DNA of 64,000 nucleotides, from positions 5,518,001 through 5,582,000 of the forward strand of contig NZ_CP024608.1 of assembly GCF_002752675.1 (NCBI RefSeq), read 5' to 3'. This DNA comes from Massilia violaceinigra (GTDB lineage Bacteria; Pseudomonadota; Gammaproteobacteria; Burkholderiales; Burkholderiaceae_D). A program made the position numbers and the translations under genes. Below, in pieces: positions 27,465 to 36,494 of this stretch; position 1 is the first letter of the stretch, and every line of letters begins with the position of its first letter. The notes beneath the pieces were generated by a model that was not told where the DNA came from, ran no database searches, and saw only the letters and a program-made list of their open reading frames with translations.

Positions 27465-28466
27465 TCAGATGAGCTTTACCAGTTGTTTGCCGAAGTTGCG
27501 ACCCTTGAGCAGGCCGATGAATGCGTCAGGCGCCGATGCCAGGTCCGGCGCCACCGTTTCGCGGTACTTGAGCTTGCCGCTGGCCACCAGCGCGCCGAGT
27601 TCGCCCAGCCCTTGCGGCCACAGCTCGAGGTGCTCGCTGACGATGAAGCCGCGAATCGTCAGGCGGCTGGTCAGCATGTGGCGCATATTGCGGATCGACA
27701 CGTCATCACCGTTGTAGCCGGCGATCATGCCGCATAGCGCAACCCGGCCGAAGGCGTTCATGCGCGGCAAGGCGGCGTCGAAACCGGCCCCGCCCACGTT
27801 CTCGAAAATGGCATCGATGCCGTCCGGCGTGGCTGCCGCCAGATCCTCCACCAGATTGCCGGCCTTGTAGTCGATACAGGCGTCGAAACCGAGTTCATTA
27901 ACGACATAGGCGCACTTGTCCGGCCCGCCCGCGATGCCGACCGCGCGGCAGCCCTGCTGCTTGGCCAGCTGGCCAACCGCGCTGCCAACCGCGCCGCTGG
28001 CCGCCGATACCAGAATGGTGTCGCCCGCCTTCGGCTTCATGATGTGATTGAGGCCATACCAGGCCGTCATGCCCGGCATACCCGCCACGCCAAGGAAGGC
28101 CGACAGGGGAATGTGCGTGGTATCAACCTTGCGCAGGGTGGCGCCGTCCGCCACGCCCATCTCGGCCCAGCCGAGCATGCCGACGGCCATGTCGCCCACG
28201 GCAAATTTCGGGTGCTTCGAGGCCAGCACTTCGCCGGCCGTGCCGCCGATCATGGTCTCGCCAATGACCTGGGTCGCCGCGTAGCTTTTCGCTTCGCTCA
28301 TGCGCCCGCGCATGTACGGGTCGAGCGAGAGGTAATGATTGCGAATCAGTACCTGGCCGTCGCCAAGCTCCGGCAGTTGCGCGCTCTCGAGACGGAAATT
28401 GTCAGGCTGCGGTTCGCCACGCGGACGCGACGCCAGCACGATGCGCTGATAAGTGCCGGCCGTCAT
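27465..28466 (-). CDS. NADP-dependent oxidoreductase, zinc-free MDR family (CurA-like)
   Basis: A 333-residue medium-chain reductase of the leukotriene B4 12-hydroxydehydrogenase / CurA group. The opening is RIVLASRPRGEPQPDNFRLE, then NHYLSLDPYMRGRMS. The nucleotide motif AASGAVGSAVGQLAKQQGCR and DACIDYKAGN are as in the family. These enzymes reduce alpha,beta-unsaturated carbonyl bonds with NADPH. Its start overlaps the end of the upstream SDR by 4 bases, indicating coupled translation within the operon. Confidence 0.9.
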   Translation of the reverse strand: MTAGTYQRIVLASRPRGEPQPDNFRLESAQLPELGDGQVLIRNHYLSLDPYMRGRMSEAKSYAATQVIGETMIGGTAGEVLASKHPKFAVGDMAVGMLGWAEMGVADGATLRKVDTTHIPLSAFLGVAGMPGMTAWYGLNHIMKPKAGDTILVSAASGAVGSAVGQLAKQQGCRAVGIAGGPDKCAYVVNELGFDACIDYKAGNLVEDLAAATPDGIDAIFENVGGAGFDAALPRMNAFGRVALCGMIAGYNGDDVSIRNMRHMLTSRLTIRGFIVSEHLELWPQGLGELGALVASGKLKYRETVAPDLASAPDAFIGLLKGRNFGKQLVKLI

Positions 28467-29245
28467 ACCGCGGATACTCCACCGTCCACCGCCAGGGTCT
28501 GGCCGGTGATGTGCTTGCCCGCGTCGGACGCGAACAGCAACGTTGCCCCTTTCAAATCTTCATCGTCGCCGATGCGGCCCAGCGGCGCATCCTTGGCCAG
28601 CGCCTCGGCGCCAATGGTTTCAAGCACGCCCTTGGTCATCTTGGACGGGAAAAATCCCGGCGCGATGGCGTTCACGGTAATGCCGTACGCGCCCCATTCG
28701 CCCGCCAGGGTGCGCGTGAAGTTGACCAAGGCACCCTTTGAGGTGTTGTAAGCGAGGGTTTTCATGGTCCCCGGCGGGTTGCCCGCCAGCCCGGCGATGG
28801 ACGCGATGTTCACGATACGGCCGTATTTGCGGGGAATCATCGACGCCTTGCCGACCGCCTGGGTCACCAAAAAGATGCTGCGGATGTTCAGGTTCATCAC
28901 CTTGTCCCACGCCTCGACCGGATATTCCTCGGCCGGCGCGCCCCAGCTGGCGCCGGCGTTATTGATCAGGATATCGATGTGGCCGAGACGCTTCATCGCT
29001 TCGTCCACCATCGGCTGGATATGCGCGTCCTGCGCCAGGTCGGCGGCGATGGCGGTCGCGTCGATGCCGCGCTCTTTCAGGTGGGCACAAGCTTCGTCCA
29101 GATCAGCCTGCTTGCGCGAGGAAATGACGATCCTGGCGCCCTGCTCGCCCAGCGCTTCGGCCATTTGCAGGCCAAGGCCGCGCGAGCCGCCGGTGATCAG
29201 TGCCGTCTTGCCGGCGAGGGAAAATAATTCTTGCGTAGTGCGCAT
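28463..29245 (-). CDS. SDR family oxidoreductase
   Basis: A 260-residue classical short-chain dehydrogenase. Motifs are ALITGGSRGLGLQMAEAL, NNAGASWGAP, INIASIAGLAG-like (IVNIASIAGLAGNP) and YNTSKGALVNFTR with the Tyr-Lys pair. SSRKQADL after beta2 suggests NADP(H). The C-terminus GQTLAVDGGVSAV is standard. It is similar to FabG-type or rhamnolipid RhlG-type reductases, but here the context is acyl-CoA catabolism. It lies 16 bases after the Dabb gene. Confidence 0.9.
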   Translation of the reverse strand: MRTTQELFSLAGKTALITGGSRGLGLQMAEALGEQGARIVISSRKQADLDEACAHLKERGIDATAIAADLAQDAHIQPMVDEAMKRLGHIDILINNAGASWGAPAEEYPVEAWDKVMNLNIRSIFLVTQAVGKASMIPRKYGRIVNIASIAGLAGNPPGTMKTLAYNTSKGALVNFTRTLAGEWGAYGITVNAIAPGFFPSKMTKGVLETIGAEALAKDAPLGRIGDDEDLKGATLLFASDAGKHITGQTLAVDGGVSAV

Positions 29246-29261
29246 CGGGAATCCTTGTCAG

Positions 29262-29564
29262 TCAGATGTCGTAATCCATGCATTGGCGCGCTTCACGAAT
29301 GGCGCCAAAGAATGGTTTGAGTGCGTGGTGGGTCGGATGTTCGCCGTAAGCTTTTAATGCTTCCTGGTCGGCGAACTCCGAGTACAGCACCACGTCGTAG
29401 CTTGCTTCCAGGCCCGGCTGGGCCAGCGCCACTTCGAAGGCGAACATGCCCGGCACGATGTTGGCGCAAGCGTCGAGCTGCTCCTTCATCTTGCGCGCGT
29501 TGGTGGCGCGGTCGGCACCCTCGGCGAAGTCTTTCAGCTTCCACATGACGATGTGTTTGATCAT
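29262..29564 (-). CDS. Dabb family (stress-responsive A/B barrel) protein
   Basis: A 100-residue protein starting MIKHIVMWKLKDFAEGA, the Dabb (PF07876) signature, with VVLYSEFADQEALKAY and HPTHHALKPFFGAIREA. It forms a dimeric ferredoxin-like barrel. Functions vary (plant stress, polyketide cyclisation, fatty acid or aromatic metabolism) and cannot be fixed here. The start at 29564 is taken over an upstream codon because the family begins at MIKH. Operon member, 14 bases after the acyl-CoA dehydrogenase gene. Confidence 0.88.
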   Translation of the reverse strand: MIKHIVMWKLKDFAEGADRATNARKMKEQLDACANIVPGMFAFEVALAQPGLEASYDVVLYSEFADQEALKAYGEHPTHHALKPFFGAIREARQCMDYDI

Positions 29565-29578
29565 TTGTCGGTTGGTCC

Positions 29579-31438
29579 TCAGAACCACGCATCCTGCATG
29601 TCGAGCGTGGTGGTGTCGATACTGGCCAGGAGGTCGAGCTGTTGCTGAACCTTGGGCAGCTCCCAGTGGAAGAAATAGCGGCAGGCTTGCAGCTTGCCGT
29701 TGTAAAAGTTGCTGTCATCAAGGGATGGCGATGCTCCCGCCAGCGCATGCGTGGCCACCAGCGCCTGTTCCAGCCAGATCCAGGCGATGACCGTGTGGCC
29801 GACCGCTTCCAGGTACAGGCTGGCGTTGGCCAGGGTCTTGTTCATGTCGCCCGCAGCGTACAAGGTCTTGGTGACGGTGGCGATGCGCTGCCATTCTTCT
29901 TCGAGCAGGTCGGCATTGGCGTGCAGGTCGACCGACACATCGGCCACGCGCACCCTGGCAATCGTCGCGGCAATTTCCCCGCCGATGGCCTTGAACAGCG
30001 CGCCTTCCTGGATCGACGCCTTGCGCCCCAGCAGGTCGAGCCCGTGGATGCCGTGCGTGCCTTCGTGGATGGCGTTGAGGCGGTTGTCGCGGTAAAACTG
30101 TTCGACGTTGTACTCGCGTGTGTAGCCGTAGCCGCCGTGCACCTGGATCGCCAGGCTGTTCGCTTCCACGCACCACTGCGACGGCCACGATTTGGTGATC
30201 GGCGTAAGAAAATCGAGCAGGCGCCCGGCGTGGGCGCGTGCTTCCGGATCGGGCGCGGTGCGCTGCTCGTCGACCAGGCGTGCCGAATACAGCACCAGTG
30301 CCATTGCGCCTTCGGCATAGGCTTTTTGCGCCAGCAGCATGCGCCGCACATCGGTATGCTCGATGATGGCCACCTGCGGCTTGACCGGGTCTTTCTCGGC
30401 CGGATGACGCCCTTGCGGACGGCTGCGCGCGTAGTCGAGCGCGTGCAGGTAGCCGGTCACGCCCAGGACCGCCGCACCGAGACCCACGCCGATGCGCGCT
30501 TCGTTCATCATGTGGAACATGTTCGCCAGGCCCTGGTGCGGCTGGCCGACCAGGTAAGCCACGGCACCAGCCTTGCCGAGCGGCTTGAAGCGCCCTTCGC
30601 CGAAGTTGAGCAGGCAGTTGGTGGTGCCGCGGTTGCCCATTTTATGGTTCAGGCCGGCCAGCACGACGTCGTTGCGCTCGCCCGGCTCGCCATCGTCGCC
30701 CACCAGGAACTTGGGAACGATGAACAGCGAGATGCCTTTGACACCGGGAATCAGGCGCCCGTCCGGACCGGGGATCTTGGCCAGCACGAGGTGAACGATA
30801 TTGCCGGCTAGATCATGCTCGCCGGCGGAAATCCACATCTTGTTGCCGGCCAGCCGGTATTGGCGCTCGCCGTCGGGGCCGTCGACCGGGTCCGGCTCGG
30901 CGCGCGTGGCGATGTCGGACAGGCTGGAACCGGCCTGCGGCTCGGACAGGCACATGGTGCCGAAGAATTTACCGGCGTACAAAGGCCGCACGAAGCGCTC
31001 GATCTGCTGCGGCGTGGCGGTCTTGAGCAGGGTGTTGGCGTTGCCGATGGTTAGGAAAATGTAGGCCGAGGTGGCTACATTGGCCGCGGTGAAGTACGCG
31101 GTGATGGCTTTTTCCATCACGCACGGCAATTGCATGCCGTCGAACTCGTAGTCTTGCCCGGCCGCCATCAGGCCGGCGGCGGAAAAGGCGTCGAGCGCGG
31201 TTTTGACTTCGGGAATGATCGTCACGGTGTGGCCGTCGAAATGCGGCTCGTGCTGATCGTTCTTCTTGTTATGGGGCGCGAACAGGTCGGTGGCGATCTG
31301 TTCGGCGGTATCGAGTGCCGCATTGAATGTTTCGCGGCTATGGTCGGCAAAGCGCGGACGCGCGGTCAGCGCCTCCACGTCCAGCCATTCGTACAGCAGG
31401 AAGTCGAGGTCGCGGCGCGACAGAATTTTGGATTGCAT
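29579..31438 (-). CDS. Acyl-CoA dehydrogenase, DmdC-like with extended C-terminus
   Basis: A 619-residue FAD enzyme that makes the first oxidation of an acyl-CoA. Motifs are FFGTMCLSEPQAGSSLSDIA, MWISAGEHDLAGN, NHKMGNRGTTNCL and VQFHGGYG-like VHGGYGYTREY with downstream AIHEGTHGIHGLDLLGRK. The C-terminal extension (about 490-610) is the acetyl-CoA-dehydrogenase C-terminal-like domain seen in FadE- and DmdC-type proteins. Homologues are often named 3-methylmercaptopropionyl-CoA dehydrogenase, but the true substrate is likely a medium- or long-chain acyl-CoA. The start MQSKILSRRDLDF at 31438 replaces an unlikely 35-residue Arg/Pro-rich extension. Confidence 0.92.
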   Translation of the reverse strand: MQSKILSRRDLDFLLYEWLDVEALTARPRFADHSRETFNAALDTAEQIATDLFAPHNKKNDQHEPHFDGHTVTIIPEVKTALDAFSAAGLMAAGQDYEFDGMQLPCVMEKAITAYFTAANVATSAYIFLTIGNANTLLKTATPQQIERFVRPLYAGKFFGTMCLSEPQAGSSLSDIATRAEPDPVDGPDGERQYRLAGNKMWISAGEHDLAGNIVHLVLAKIPGPDGRLIPGVKGISLFIVPKFLVGDDGEPGERNDVVLAGLNHKMGNRGTTNCLLNFGEGRFKPLGKAGAVAYLVGQPHQGLANMFHMMNEARIGVGLGAAVLGVTGYLHALDYARSRPQGRHPAEKDPVKPQVAIIEHTDVRRMLLAQKAYAEGAMALVLYSARLVDEQRTAPDPEARAHAGRLLDFLTPITKSWPSQWCVEANSLAIQVHGGYGYTREYNVEQFYRDNRLNAIHEGTHGIHGLDLLGRKASIQEGALFKAIGGEIAATIARVRVADVSVDLHANADLLEEEWQRIATVTKTLYAAGDMNKTLANASLYLEAVGHTVIAWIWLEQALVATHALAGASPSLDDSNFYNGKLQACRYFFHWELPKVQQQLDLLASIDTTTLDMQDAWF

Positions 31439-31502
31439 CTTGGGCCCCGGGGAAGACAGCGAAGAAGCGGGGCGGCGCCGGAGCGGCGCGCCCCGGCGTG
31501 GA

Positions 31503-32681
31503 TCAGACGACTTCGAACAGGCCGGCTGCGCCCTGGCCGCCACCGATGCACATCGTGACCACCACGTACTTGACGCCGCGGCGCTTGCCTTCGATCAACG
31601 CGTGACCGACCAGGCGGGCGCCGGAGACGCCGTATGGATGGCCGACGGCAATGGCGCCGCCGTTCACGTTGAGGCGGTCCATCGGGATGCCGAGGCGGTC
31701 GGCGCAATACAGCACCTGGACCGCGAACGCTTCGTTCAGTTCCCACAGGCCGATGTCGGCGATCGACAGGCCGGCCTTGTGCAGCAGTTTAGGAATCGCA
31801 AACACAGGGCCGATGCCCATTTCATCCGGCTCGCAACCGGCCACGGCAAAGCCGCGGAAGATGCCGAGCGGCTGCAAGCCGCGCGCTTGCGCCACGTTGC
31901 TGCTCATCAGGATGGAAATCGAGGCGCCGTCCGAAAACTGGCTGGCGTTACCTGCGGAAATCACGCCGCCCGGCACCGCGCTGCGGATCTTCGAGACGGC
32001 TTCGAGCGTGGTGTCGGCGCGGATGCCTTCGTCGGCGCTGATGGTCACTTCGCGCGTGAGCAGCATGCCAGAGGCTTTGTCGGCCACGCCCATGGTGGTG
32101 GTCATCGGCACGATTTCGGCGTTGAACAAGCCGGCGGCCTGCGCATTGGCGGCGCGCTGCTGGCTCTGCACGCCATATTCATCCTGGCGGTCGCGCCCGA
32201 TGTTGTAGCGCTTGGCGACGGTTTCGGCCGTTTGCAGCATGGGCCAGTAGATTTCCGGCTTGTGTTCCATGAGCCATGGATCGGCCAGCATGTGCTGGTT
32301 CATTTCCTGCTGCACGCAGGAAATCGACTCGACGCCGCCGGCGGCGTAAATGTCGCCCTCGCCGGCGATGATGCGCTGCGCCGCGAGCGCAATGGTTTGC
32401 AAGCCCGACGAGCAGAAACGGTTGACCGTCATGCCGGCGGTGGACACCGGGCAGCCGCCGCGCAAGGCGATCTGGCGCGCGATATTGGCGCCGGTGGCGC
32501 CTTCCGGATTGGCACAGCCGATGATGACATCTTCGACCTCGCCCGGCTCGATACCGGCGCGGGCGATGGCGGCCTGCAGCACGTGGCCGCCGAGAGTGGC
32601 GCCGTGCGTCATGTTGAACGCACCTTTCCACGATTTGGCCAGGCCGGTGCGGGCGGTCGATACGATGACGGCATCTATCAT
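31503..32681 (-). CDS. Acetyl-CoA C-acyltransferase (thiolase), FadA-like
   Basis: A 392-residue thiolase that releases acetyl-CoA from 3-ketoacyl-CoA. The acylated Cys lies in [17 protein letters not shown] near residue 88, the catalytic His in [20 protein letters not shown] near 348, and the second Cys in [16 protein letters not shown] near 378. It is the first gene of the operon thiolase - acyl-CoA dehydrogenase - Dabb - SDR - MDR - SDR. A shared operator-like sequence lies 65-82 bases upstream. Confidence 0.95.
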   Translation of the reverse strand: MIDAVIVSTARTGLAKSWKGAFNMTHGATLGGHVLQAAIARAGIEPGEVEDVIIGCANPEGATGANIARQIALRGGCPVSTAGMTVNRFCSSGLQTIALAAQRIIAGEGDIYAAGGVESISCVQQEMNQHMLADPWLMEHKPEIYWPMLQTAETVAKRYNIGRDRQDEYGVQSQQRAANAQAAGLFNAEIVPMTTTMGVADKASGMLLTREVTISADEGIRADTTLEAVSKIRSAVPGGVISAGNASQFSDGASISILMSSNVAQARGLQPLGIFRGFAVAGCEPDEMGIGPVFAIPKLLHKAGLSIADIGLWELNEAFAVQVLYCADRLGIPMDRLNVNGGAIAVGHPYGVSGARLVGHALIEGKRRGVKYVVVTMCIGGGQGAAGLFEVV

Positions 32682-32745
32682 TTGTGTCTCCTGAGTTGGA
32701 TTAATATGCGCATAGCGCTGTGTTGATCGCTACGAGAATAGCACA

Positions 32746-32763
32746 TTTTAGTACGGTCGTTCG
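32746..32763. promoter_or_regulatory. Operator-like site upstream of the thiolase operon (beta-oxidation motif, copy 1)
   Basis: TTTTAGTACGGTCGTTCG, with the pseudo-palindromic core ACGGTCGT at 32753-32760. It sits in the divergent gap between the thiolase operon and the DNA alkylation repair gene. On the minus strand, TTGCGA overlaps its edge as a possible -35 box. The same core occurs at 55539-55546 and, inverted, at 62780-62787, in front of two other acyl-CoA genes. Confidence 0.6.
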
Positions 32764-32816
32764 CAAAATTATTCGCGCCTATCTTCCCCTGTCCCGAGGC
32801 CTTGAAAAACCTGACC

Positions 32817-33494
32817 ATGAGCATAGCCGAAGAAGTGAAAAAGTTACTCGCGCCGCTGGCCGATCCGGCCAGGGCTGCGGGCATGAGCGCCTACATGCGC
32901 GAGCAGTTCGCGTTCTACGGCATCCCCACGCCGGCCAGGCGCGCCGCGCTCAAGCCGCTCGTGCGCGCTCTCAAGGGCGTCGATGCCGGCGTGCTGCTCG
33001 GCGCGGCCGGGGCACTGTGGCAGGAGCCGCAGCGCGAGTGCCAGTACGCCGCCATCGACCTGCTCGCCGCGCATGTGAAACAGTTCGATGGCCGACATAT
33101 CGAGGCGCTGCTGGCCTTGGCGCGCCAGGCGTCGTGGTGGGATACGGTCGATGCGCTGGCGGTCGTGATCGGCACGGTCGTGCGGGCGGACCGCTTGCTG
33201 CGCCAGGCGCTCATGGACGAGGCCGTACGCCATGCGGATCTGTGGACGCGCCGCGTCGCCATGCTGCATCAGCTGGGCTGGCGTGCCGACACCGATATGG
33301 GCCGGCTGTTCGGTTACGCCGAAAGACTGGCGCACGAAGAGGATTTTTTTATCCGCAAAGCCATCGGCTGGGGCCTGCGCGACTACGCCCGACATGATCC
33401 GAACGCTGTGCGCGATTTCCTGCTGGCGCAGGGCGATAGCTTGTCCGCCCTGACGCGGCGCGAAGCGGGCAAACATCTTGATAAGCAAAAGTGA
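32817..33494 (+). CDS. DNA alkylation repair protein (AlkD-like HEAT repeat)
   Basis: A 225-residue all-helical protein of the AlkC/AlkD HEAT-like family that removes bulky or positively charged alkylated bases. The opening MSIAEEVKKLLAPLADPARA and YMREQFAFYGIPTPARRAAL are typical. The conserved WWDTVDALA, HADLWTRRVAMLHQL and DFFIRKAIGWGLRDYARHDP correspond to the catalytic and DNA-facing helices (Trp, Asp, Arg). ATG 32817 is used; a TTG 15 bases upstream is possible. Monocistronic. Confidence 0.92.
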   Translation: MSIAEEVKKLLAPLADPARAAGMSAYMREQFAFYGIPTPARRAALKPLVRALKGVDAGVLLGAAGALWQEPQRECQYAAIDLLAAHVKQFDGRHIEALLALARQASWWDTVDALAVVIGTVVRADRLLRQALMDEAVRHADLWTRRVAMLHQLGWRADTDMGRLFGYAERLAHEEDFFIRKAIGWGLRDYARHDPNAVRDFLLAQGDSLSALTRREAGKHLDKQK

Positions 33495-33537
33495 ACTAAT
33501 GATAAGATTGACTTTCTGAAAACTGTTTCGGTAAGCC

Positions 33538-34725
33538 ATGTTACGACAGCGCCGCCTTGCCATTCCGCTTGCCGCACTGACCGCGGTCGGCATGCTCGCC
33601 TCCGACCTGTACCTGCCGGCCCTGCCAAGCATGCAGGCCCAGCTGCGCGCATCGATGACCGCCGGGCAAGGCACGATGGCCATTTTCATGCTGTCGCTGG
33701 CCTTGTCGCAATTCGCATGGGGCTGGCTGGCCGACCGTTATGGCGACCTGCGCGCGATCCTGGCAGGCACCGTCCTGCTGGCCGTCGGCAGCGTGCTGTG
33801 CGGCCTGGCGCCGGACATGGCCAGCTTGCTCATCGGCCGCCTGATTCAGGGACTGGGCGCCGGCGCGGCGACGGTGGCGGTACCGGCGCTGATCCGGCGG
33901 CGCTTTTCCGAAGCCGACAGCGTGGGTGCGATGGCGCTGGTGGCAACGGTCGAGTCGACTGTGCCGGCGATCGGGCCGGTGCTGGGTGCGGCGATCGTGC
34001 TGCACCTGGACTGGCGCGTGTCGTTCTACCTGATTGCCGCCTTGGCCGTGGGCCTGCTGCCGCTGGTATCGCGCATTGTGGGACGCACGGCGCCGTCGTC
34101 TGGCATCGCCAAGCCGCTTGCGGGCACGCAGCCGGCATGGATGACATGGGGCTTCGTGCGGCACGCGCTCAGCTACGCGACCATGTTCGGCGCGCTGCTT
34201 ATGTACGTGGCCAGCGCGCCGCATCTGGTGACGGCATGGATCGGCACGGGTGTCGGCGGATTCGCCGTGCTGCAGCTGTGCGGGGTCGGCGCCTTCATGG
34301 TGGCGGCCGCATGCGGCGCGAAGCTGGCCGCGCGTTTCGGTGTCGAGCGGGCCATGCTGACCGGCGCGGGCCTGCAAATGCTGGCGGCGGCCATGATGGT
34401 GGCGCAAGCGTCGGCCGGCCTGCGTTCCCTGGCCTTGCTGATTGCTGCGTGGACCGTATTTTGCGCCGGGCTCGGCCTGCGCGGGCCGTCCCTGATGTCG
34501 CGTGCCCTGTCGCTGGCCGTGAGCAATCCGGGCAAGGCGGCTGGCGTCGTGATGACGGCCGCGTTCGGCATGACGGCGCTGGCGACAATGGCGGTTGCCC
34601 CTTTTCTGGCGGGCGGATTGCTGCCGGTGGCGTTTGGCGTGGCAATCCTTGTGTTGTTGAGTATTTTGCTCGTGCCAGATGCGTTCCGTTTGCACTCTAA
34701 ACCACACGCCGCGAAGCGGACCTGA
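33538..34725 (+). CDS. Multidrug efflux MFS transporter, Bcr/CflA family
   Basis: A 395-residue, 12-helix major facilitator. The N-terminal AALTAVGMLASDLYLPALP, SQFAWGWLADRYGDLRAI (motif A), LIGRLIQGLGAGAATVAVPA (motif B) and VPAIGPVLGAAIV (motif C, antiporter type) identify the drug:H+ antiporter-1, Bcr/CflA branch. It exports drugs such as bicyclomycin, chloramphenicol or cysteine-like compounds; the actual substrate is unknown. A hairpin follows 37 bases after the stop. No local regulator is adjacent. Confidence 0.92.
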   Translation: MLRQRRLAIPLAALTAVGMLASDLYLPALPSMQAQLRASMTAGQGTMAIFMLSLALSQFAWGWLADRYGDLRAILAGTVLLAVGSVLCGLAPDMASLLIGRLIQGLGAGAATVAVPALIRRRFSEADSVGAMALVATVESTVPAIGPVLGAAIVLHLDWRVSFYLIAALAVGLLPLVSRIVGRTAPSSGIAKPLAGTQPAWMTWGFVRHALSYATMFGALLMYVASAPHLVTAWIGTGVGGFAVLQLCGVGAFMVAAACGAKLAARFGVERAMLTGAGLQMLAAAMMVAQASAGLRSLALLIAAWTVFCAGLGLRGPSLMSRALSLAVSNPGKAAGVVMTAAFGMTALATMAVAPFLAGGLLPVAFGVAILVLLSILLVPDAFRLHSKPHAAKRT

Positions 34726-34762
34726 CGGGCAGTCGAACCTGACCAGCCAGGGGCGCGCACCG

Positions 34763-34785
34763 CTACTGCCGGAAACTGGCAGTAG
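34763..34785 (+). promoter_or_regulatory. Perfect 8-bp inverted repeat before the VOC gene
   Basis: CTACTGCC and GGCAGTAG around a 7-base loop. There is no T-run, so it may be an operator over the -35 region of the VOC gene, whose -10 could be TATACT at 34793-34798, or a transcript end for the efflux gene. The YafY-type regulator two genes on is a candidate binder. Confidence 0.35.
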
Positions 34786-34830
34786 TGCCACCTATACTTT
34801 TCCGTACATCAACCAACGAGAAAAGTTCAC

Positions 34831-35256
34831 ATGACCATCCAGACCGTTACCCACCTCAACTTCCGCGGCAATGCACAAGATGCCCTTACCTTTTATCATT
34901 CGGTATTCGGCGGCGATAAAACCTGTATCACCTACAAGGACGCGCATGCCGTCACCAACCCGGACGAAGCCGATCAAGTGATGTGGGGCCAGGTCGTCTC
35001 CGCCGATGGGTTCCGGATCATGGCCTGTGACGTGCCTTCGGCAAGACCATGGAATGCAGGGGAAATTCCGGTGTTCGTGTCGGTGCGCGGCGATAACGCC
35101 GAAGCGCTTACCCGCTACTGGGAAGCCCTCTCGGAGGGAGGTGCCATTGTGCAGCCGCTCGGGCCGTTCAGCTACACGCCGCTGTACGGCATGCTCAAGG
35201 ATCGCTTTGGCGTCACCTGGGTCCTGGACTTGGCGGTGGAGTACGCTCCGGGGTAA
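34831..35256 (+). CDS. VOC family protein (PhnB-like)
   Basis: A 141-residue glyoxalase-fold protein starting MTIQTVTHLNFRGNAQDALT, with FYHSVFGGDKTCITYKDAHA, then MWGQVVSADGFRIMACDVPS and FGPFSYTPLYGMLKDRFGVTW-like ending. This is the PhnB/DUF3224-like branch of the vicinal oxygen chelate superfamily, often of unknown substrate and paired with YafY regulators, as here (68-80 bases before such a gene). Metal ligand residues typical of true glyoxalases are only partly present. Confidence 0.88.
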   Translation: MTIQTVTHLNFRGNAQDALTFYHSVFGGDKTCITYKDAHAVTNPDEADQVMWGQVVSADGFRIMACDVPSARPWNAGEIPVFVSVRGDNAEALTRYWEALSEGGAIVQPLGPFSYTPLYGMLKDRFGVTWVLDLAVEYAPG

Positions 35257-35336
35257 GCCGAGCTTGCCGAGCGGCGTCCTGCCAATGGCGCGACCAACCA
35301 TGGTGGCGGTGCAATGACGCCGGTATGATGACGAGC

Positions 35337-36053
35337 ATGTCCAGATCCGAACGCCTCCTCACGCTGTTACAAGTGCTGCGCCGCTATCGTGCCCCCGTCA
35401 GCGGGCATGTGCTGGCGCGCGACACGGGCGTGAGCATCCGGACCTTGTACCGCGATATCGCCAGCCTCCAGGCCCAGGGCGCCGCCATCGAAGGCGAGCC
35501 AGGCGTGGGCTATGTCATGAAGCACAATTTCATGCTGCCGCCCATGATGTTCGCCCCTGAAGAGCTTGACGCGCTGGTGCTCGGCATGCGGCTCGTGGCA
35601 GAGCAAGGCGACAGTGGACTGGCGCAGGGAGCCCGTGCGGCGCTGGACAAGATCTCGGCCGTTCTGCCCGCCGAATTGCGGCGTGAACTGGACGCTTCGG
35701 CGCTACTTGTGGGCGCAGGCAGGCAGATCGAAACGCACGCCGTCGACATCGACTTGTTGCGGCGTGCGATACGCAATGAGCGCAAACTGAGGATCACCTA
35801 TCGGACTCCCTCAGGACCCGTGTCCGAGCGGACGGTGTGGCCGTACGCACTGGTCTATTTCGACCTGACGCGCGTATTGATGTGCTGGTGCGAACTTCGC
35901 GGCACGTTCCGCAATTTCCGGACCGACCGTATCGACGCGTCCGAACTGCTTGACGAGCGCTATCCCAAAAACAGGCAAACGCTGCTCATGGAATGGCGGC
36001 GCTCGGAATTTGTCGCCGGGCGCAGCATTCTTCCCGAGGCAGACCGACGATAA
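35337..36053 (+). CDS. YafY family transcriptional regulator (HTH and WYL domains)
   Basis: A 238-residue regulator. The DeoR-like helix-turn-helix occupies the first 55 residues (MSRSERLLTLLQVLRR, VSIRTLYRDIASLQAQGAAI), followed by a linker and a WYL domain at about 125-195 that binds nucleotides or small ligands. Three close start codons exist (35325, 35328, 35337); the last is preferred because homologues begin MSRSERLL. It is likely co-transcribed with or coupled to the VOC gene and may control it. Confidence 0.88.
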   Translation: MSRSERLLTLLQVLRRYRAPVSGHVLARDTGVSIRTLYRDIASLQAQGAAIEGEPGVGYVMKHNFMLPPMMFAPEELDALVLGMRLVAEQGDSGLAQGARAALDKISAVLPAELRRELDASALLVGAGRQIETHAVDIDLLRRAIRNERKLRITYRTPSGPVSERTVWPYALVYFDLTRVLMCWCELRGTFRNFRTDRIDASELLDERYPKNRQTLLMEWRRSEFVAGRSILPEADRR

Positions 36054-36190
36054 GGCACCGCCACACCGGCGCACAGAAGGGTTCGGCAGTCACTCGCGCG
36101 TCAGCACTGTCGTTCAGACATTGTTTTACGCACGGCCCCCTTTCTCCTCCTCATTTCTTCTTTTTATTTTTGCCGCTTCTACATCTCCAG

Positions 36191-36428
36191 CGTTTACCCC
36201 TTGATAACACGTGATTGTATTTACACAAAACACCTGTCTTTTCGATATCTAAAAAGTAAGTTTCATGTAAGTTCCAAGCAAGCATCGCGTAAGTTTCGGA
36301 GTCCACACTCGTTTACCCCTTGATAACACGTGATTGTATTTACACAAAACACCTGTCTTTTCGATATCTAAAAAGTAAGTTTCATGTAAGTTCCAAGCAA
36401 GCATCGCGTAAGTTTCGGAGTCCACACT
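36191..36428. repeat. Perfect 119-bp tandem duplication with phased GTAAGTTYC repeats
   Basis: Two head-to-tail copies (36191-36309 and 36310-36428), identical by eye at all 119 positions, in the 441-base gap before the MHS transporter. Each copy holds three GTAAGTTYC motifs (36256, 36267 and 36289 in the first), spaced 11 and 22 bases, so all face the same side of the helix. The unit is AT-rich and carries stops in all useful frames, so it is not coding. The remainder of the gap (36054-36190 and 36429-36494) shows no gene. Confidence 0.9.
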
Positions 36429-36494
36429 CAAATCCAGCTGGATACATACGGCTATTCCGATGACGCAATAACTATATTAAACACGGAGACTCAC

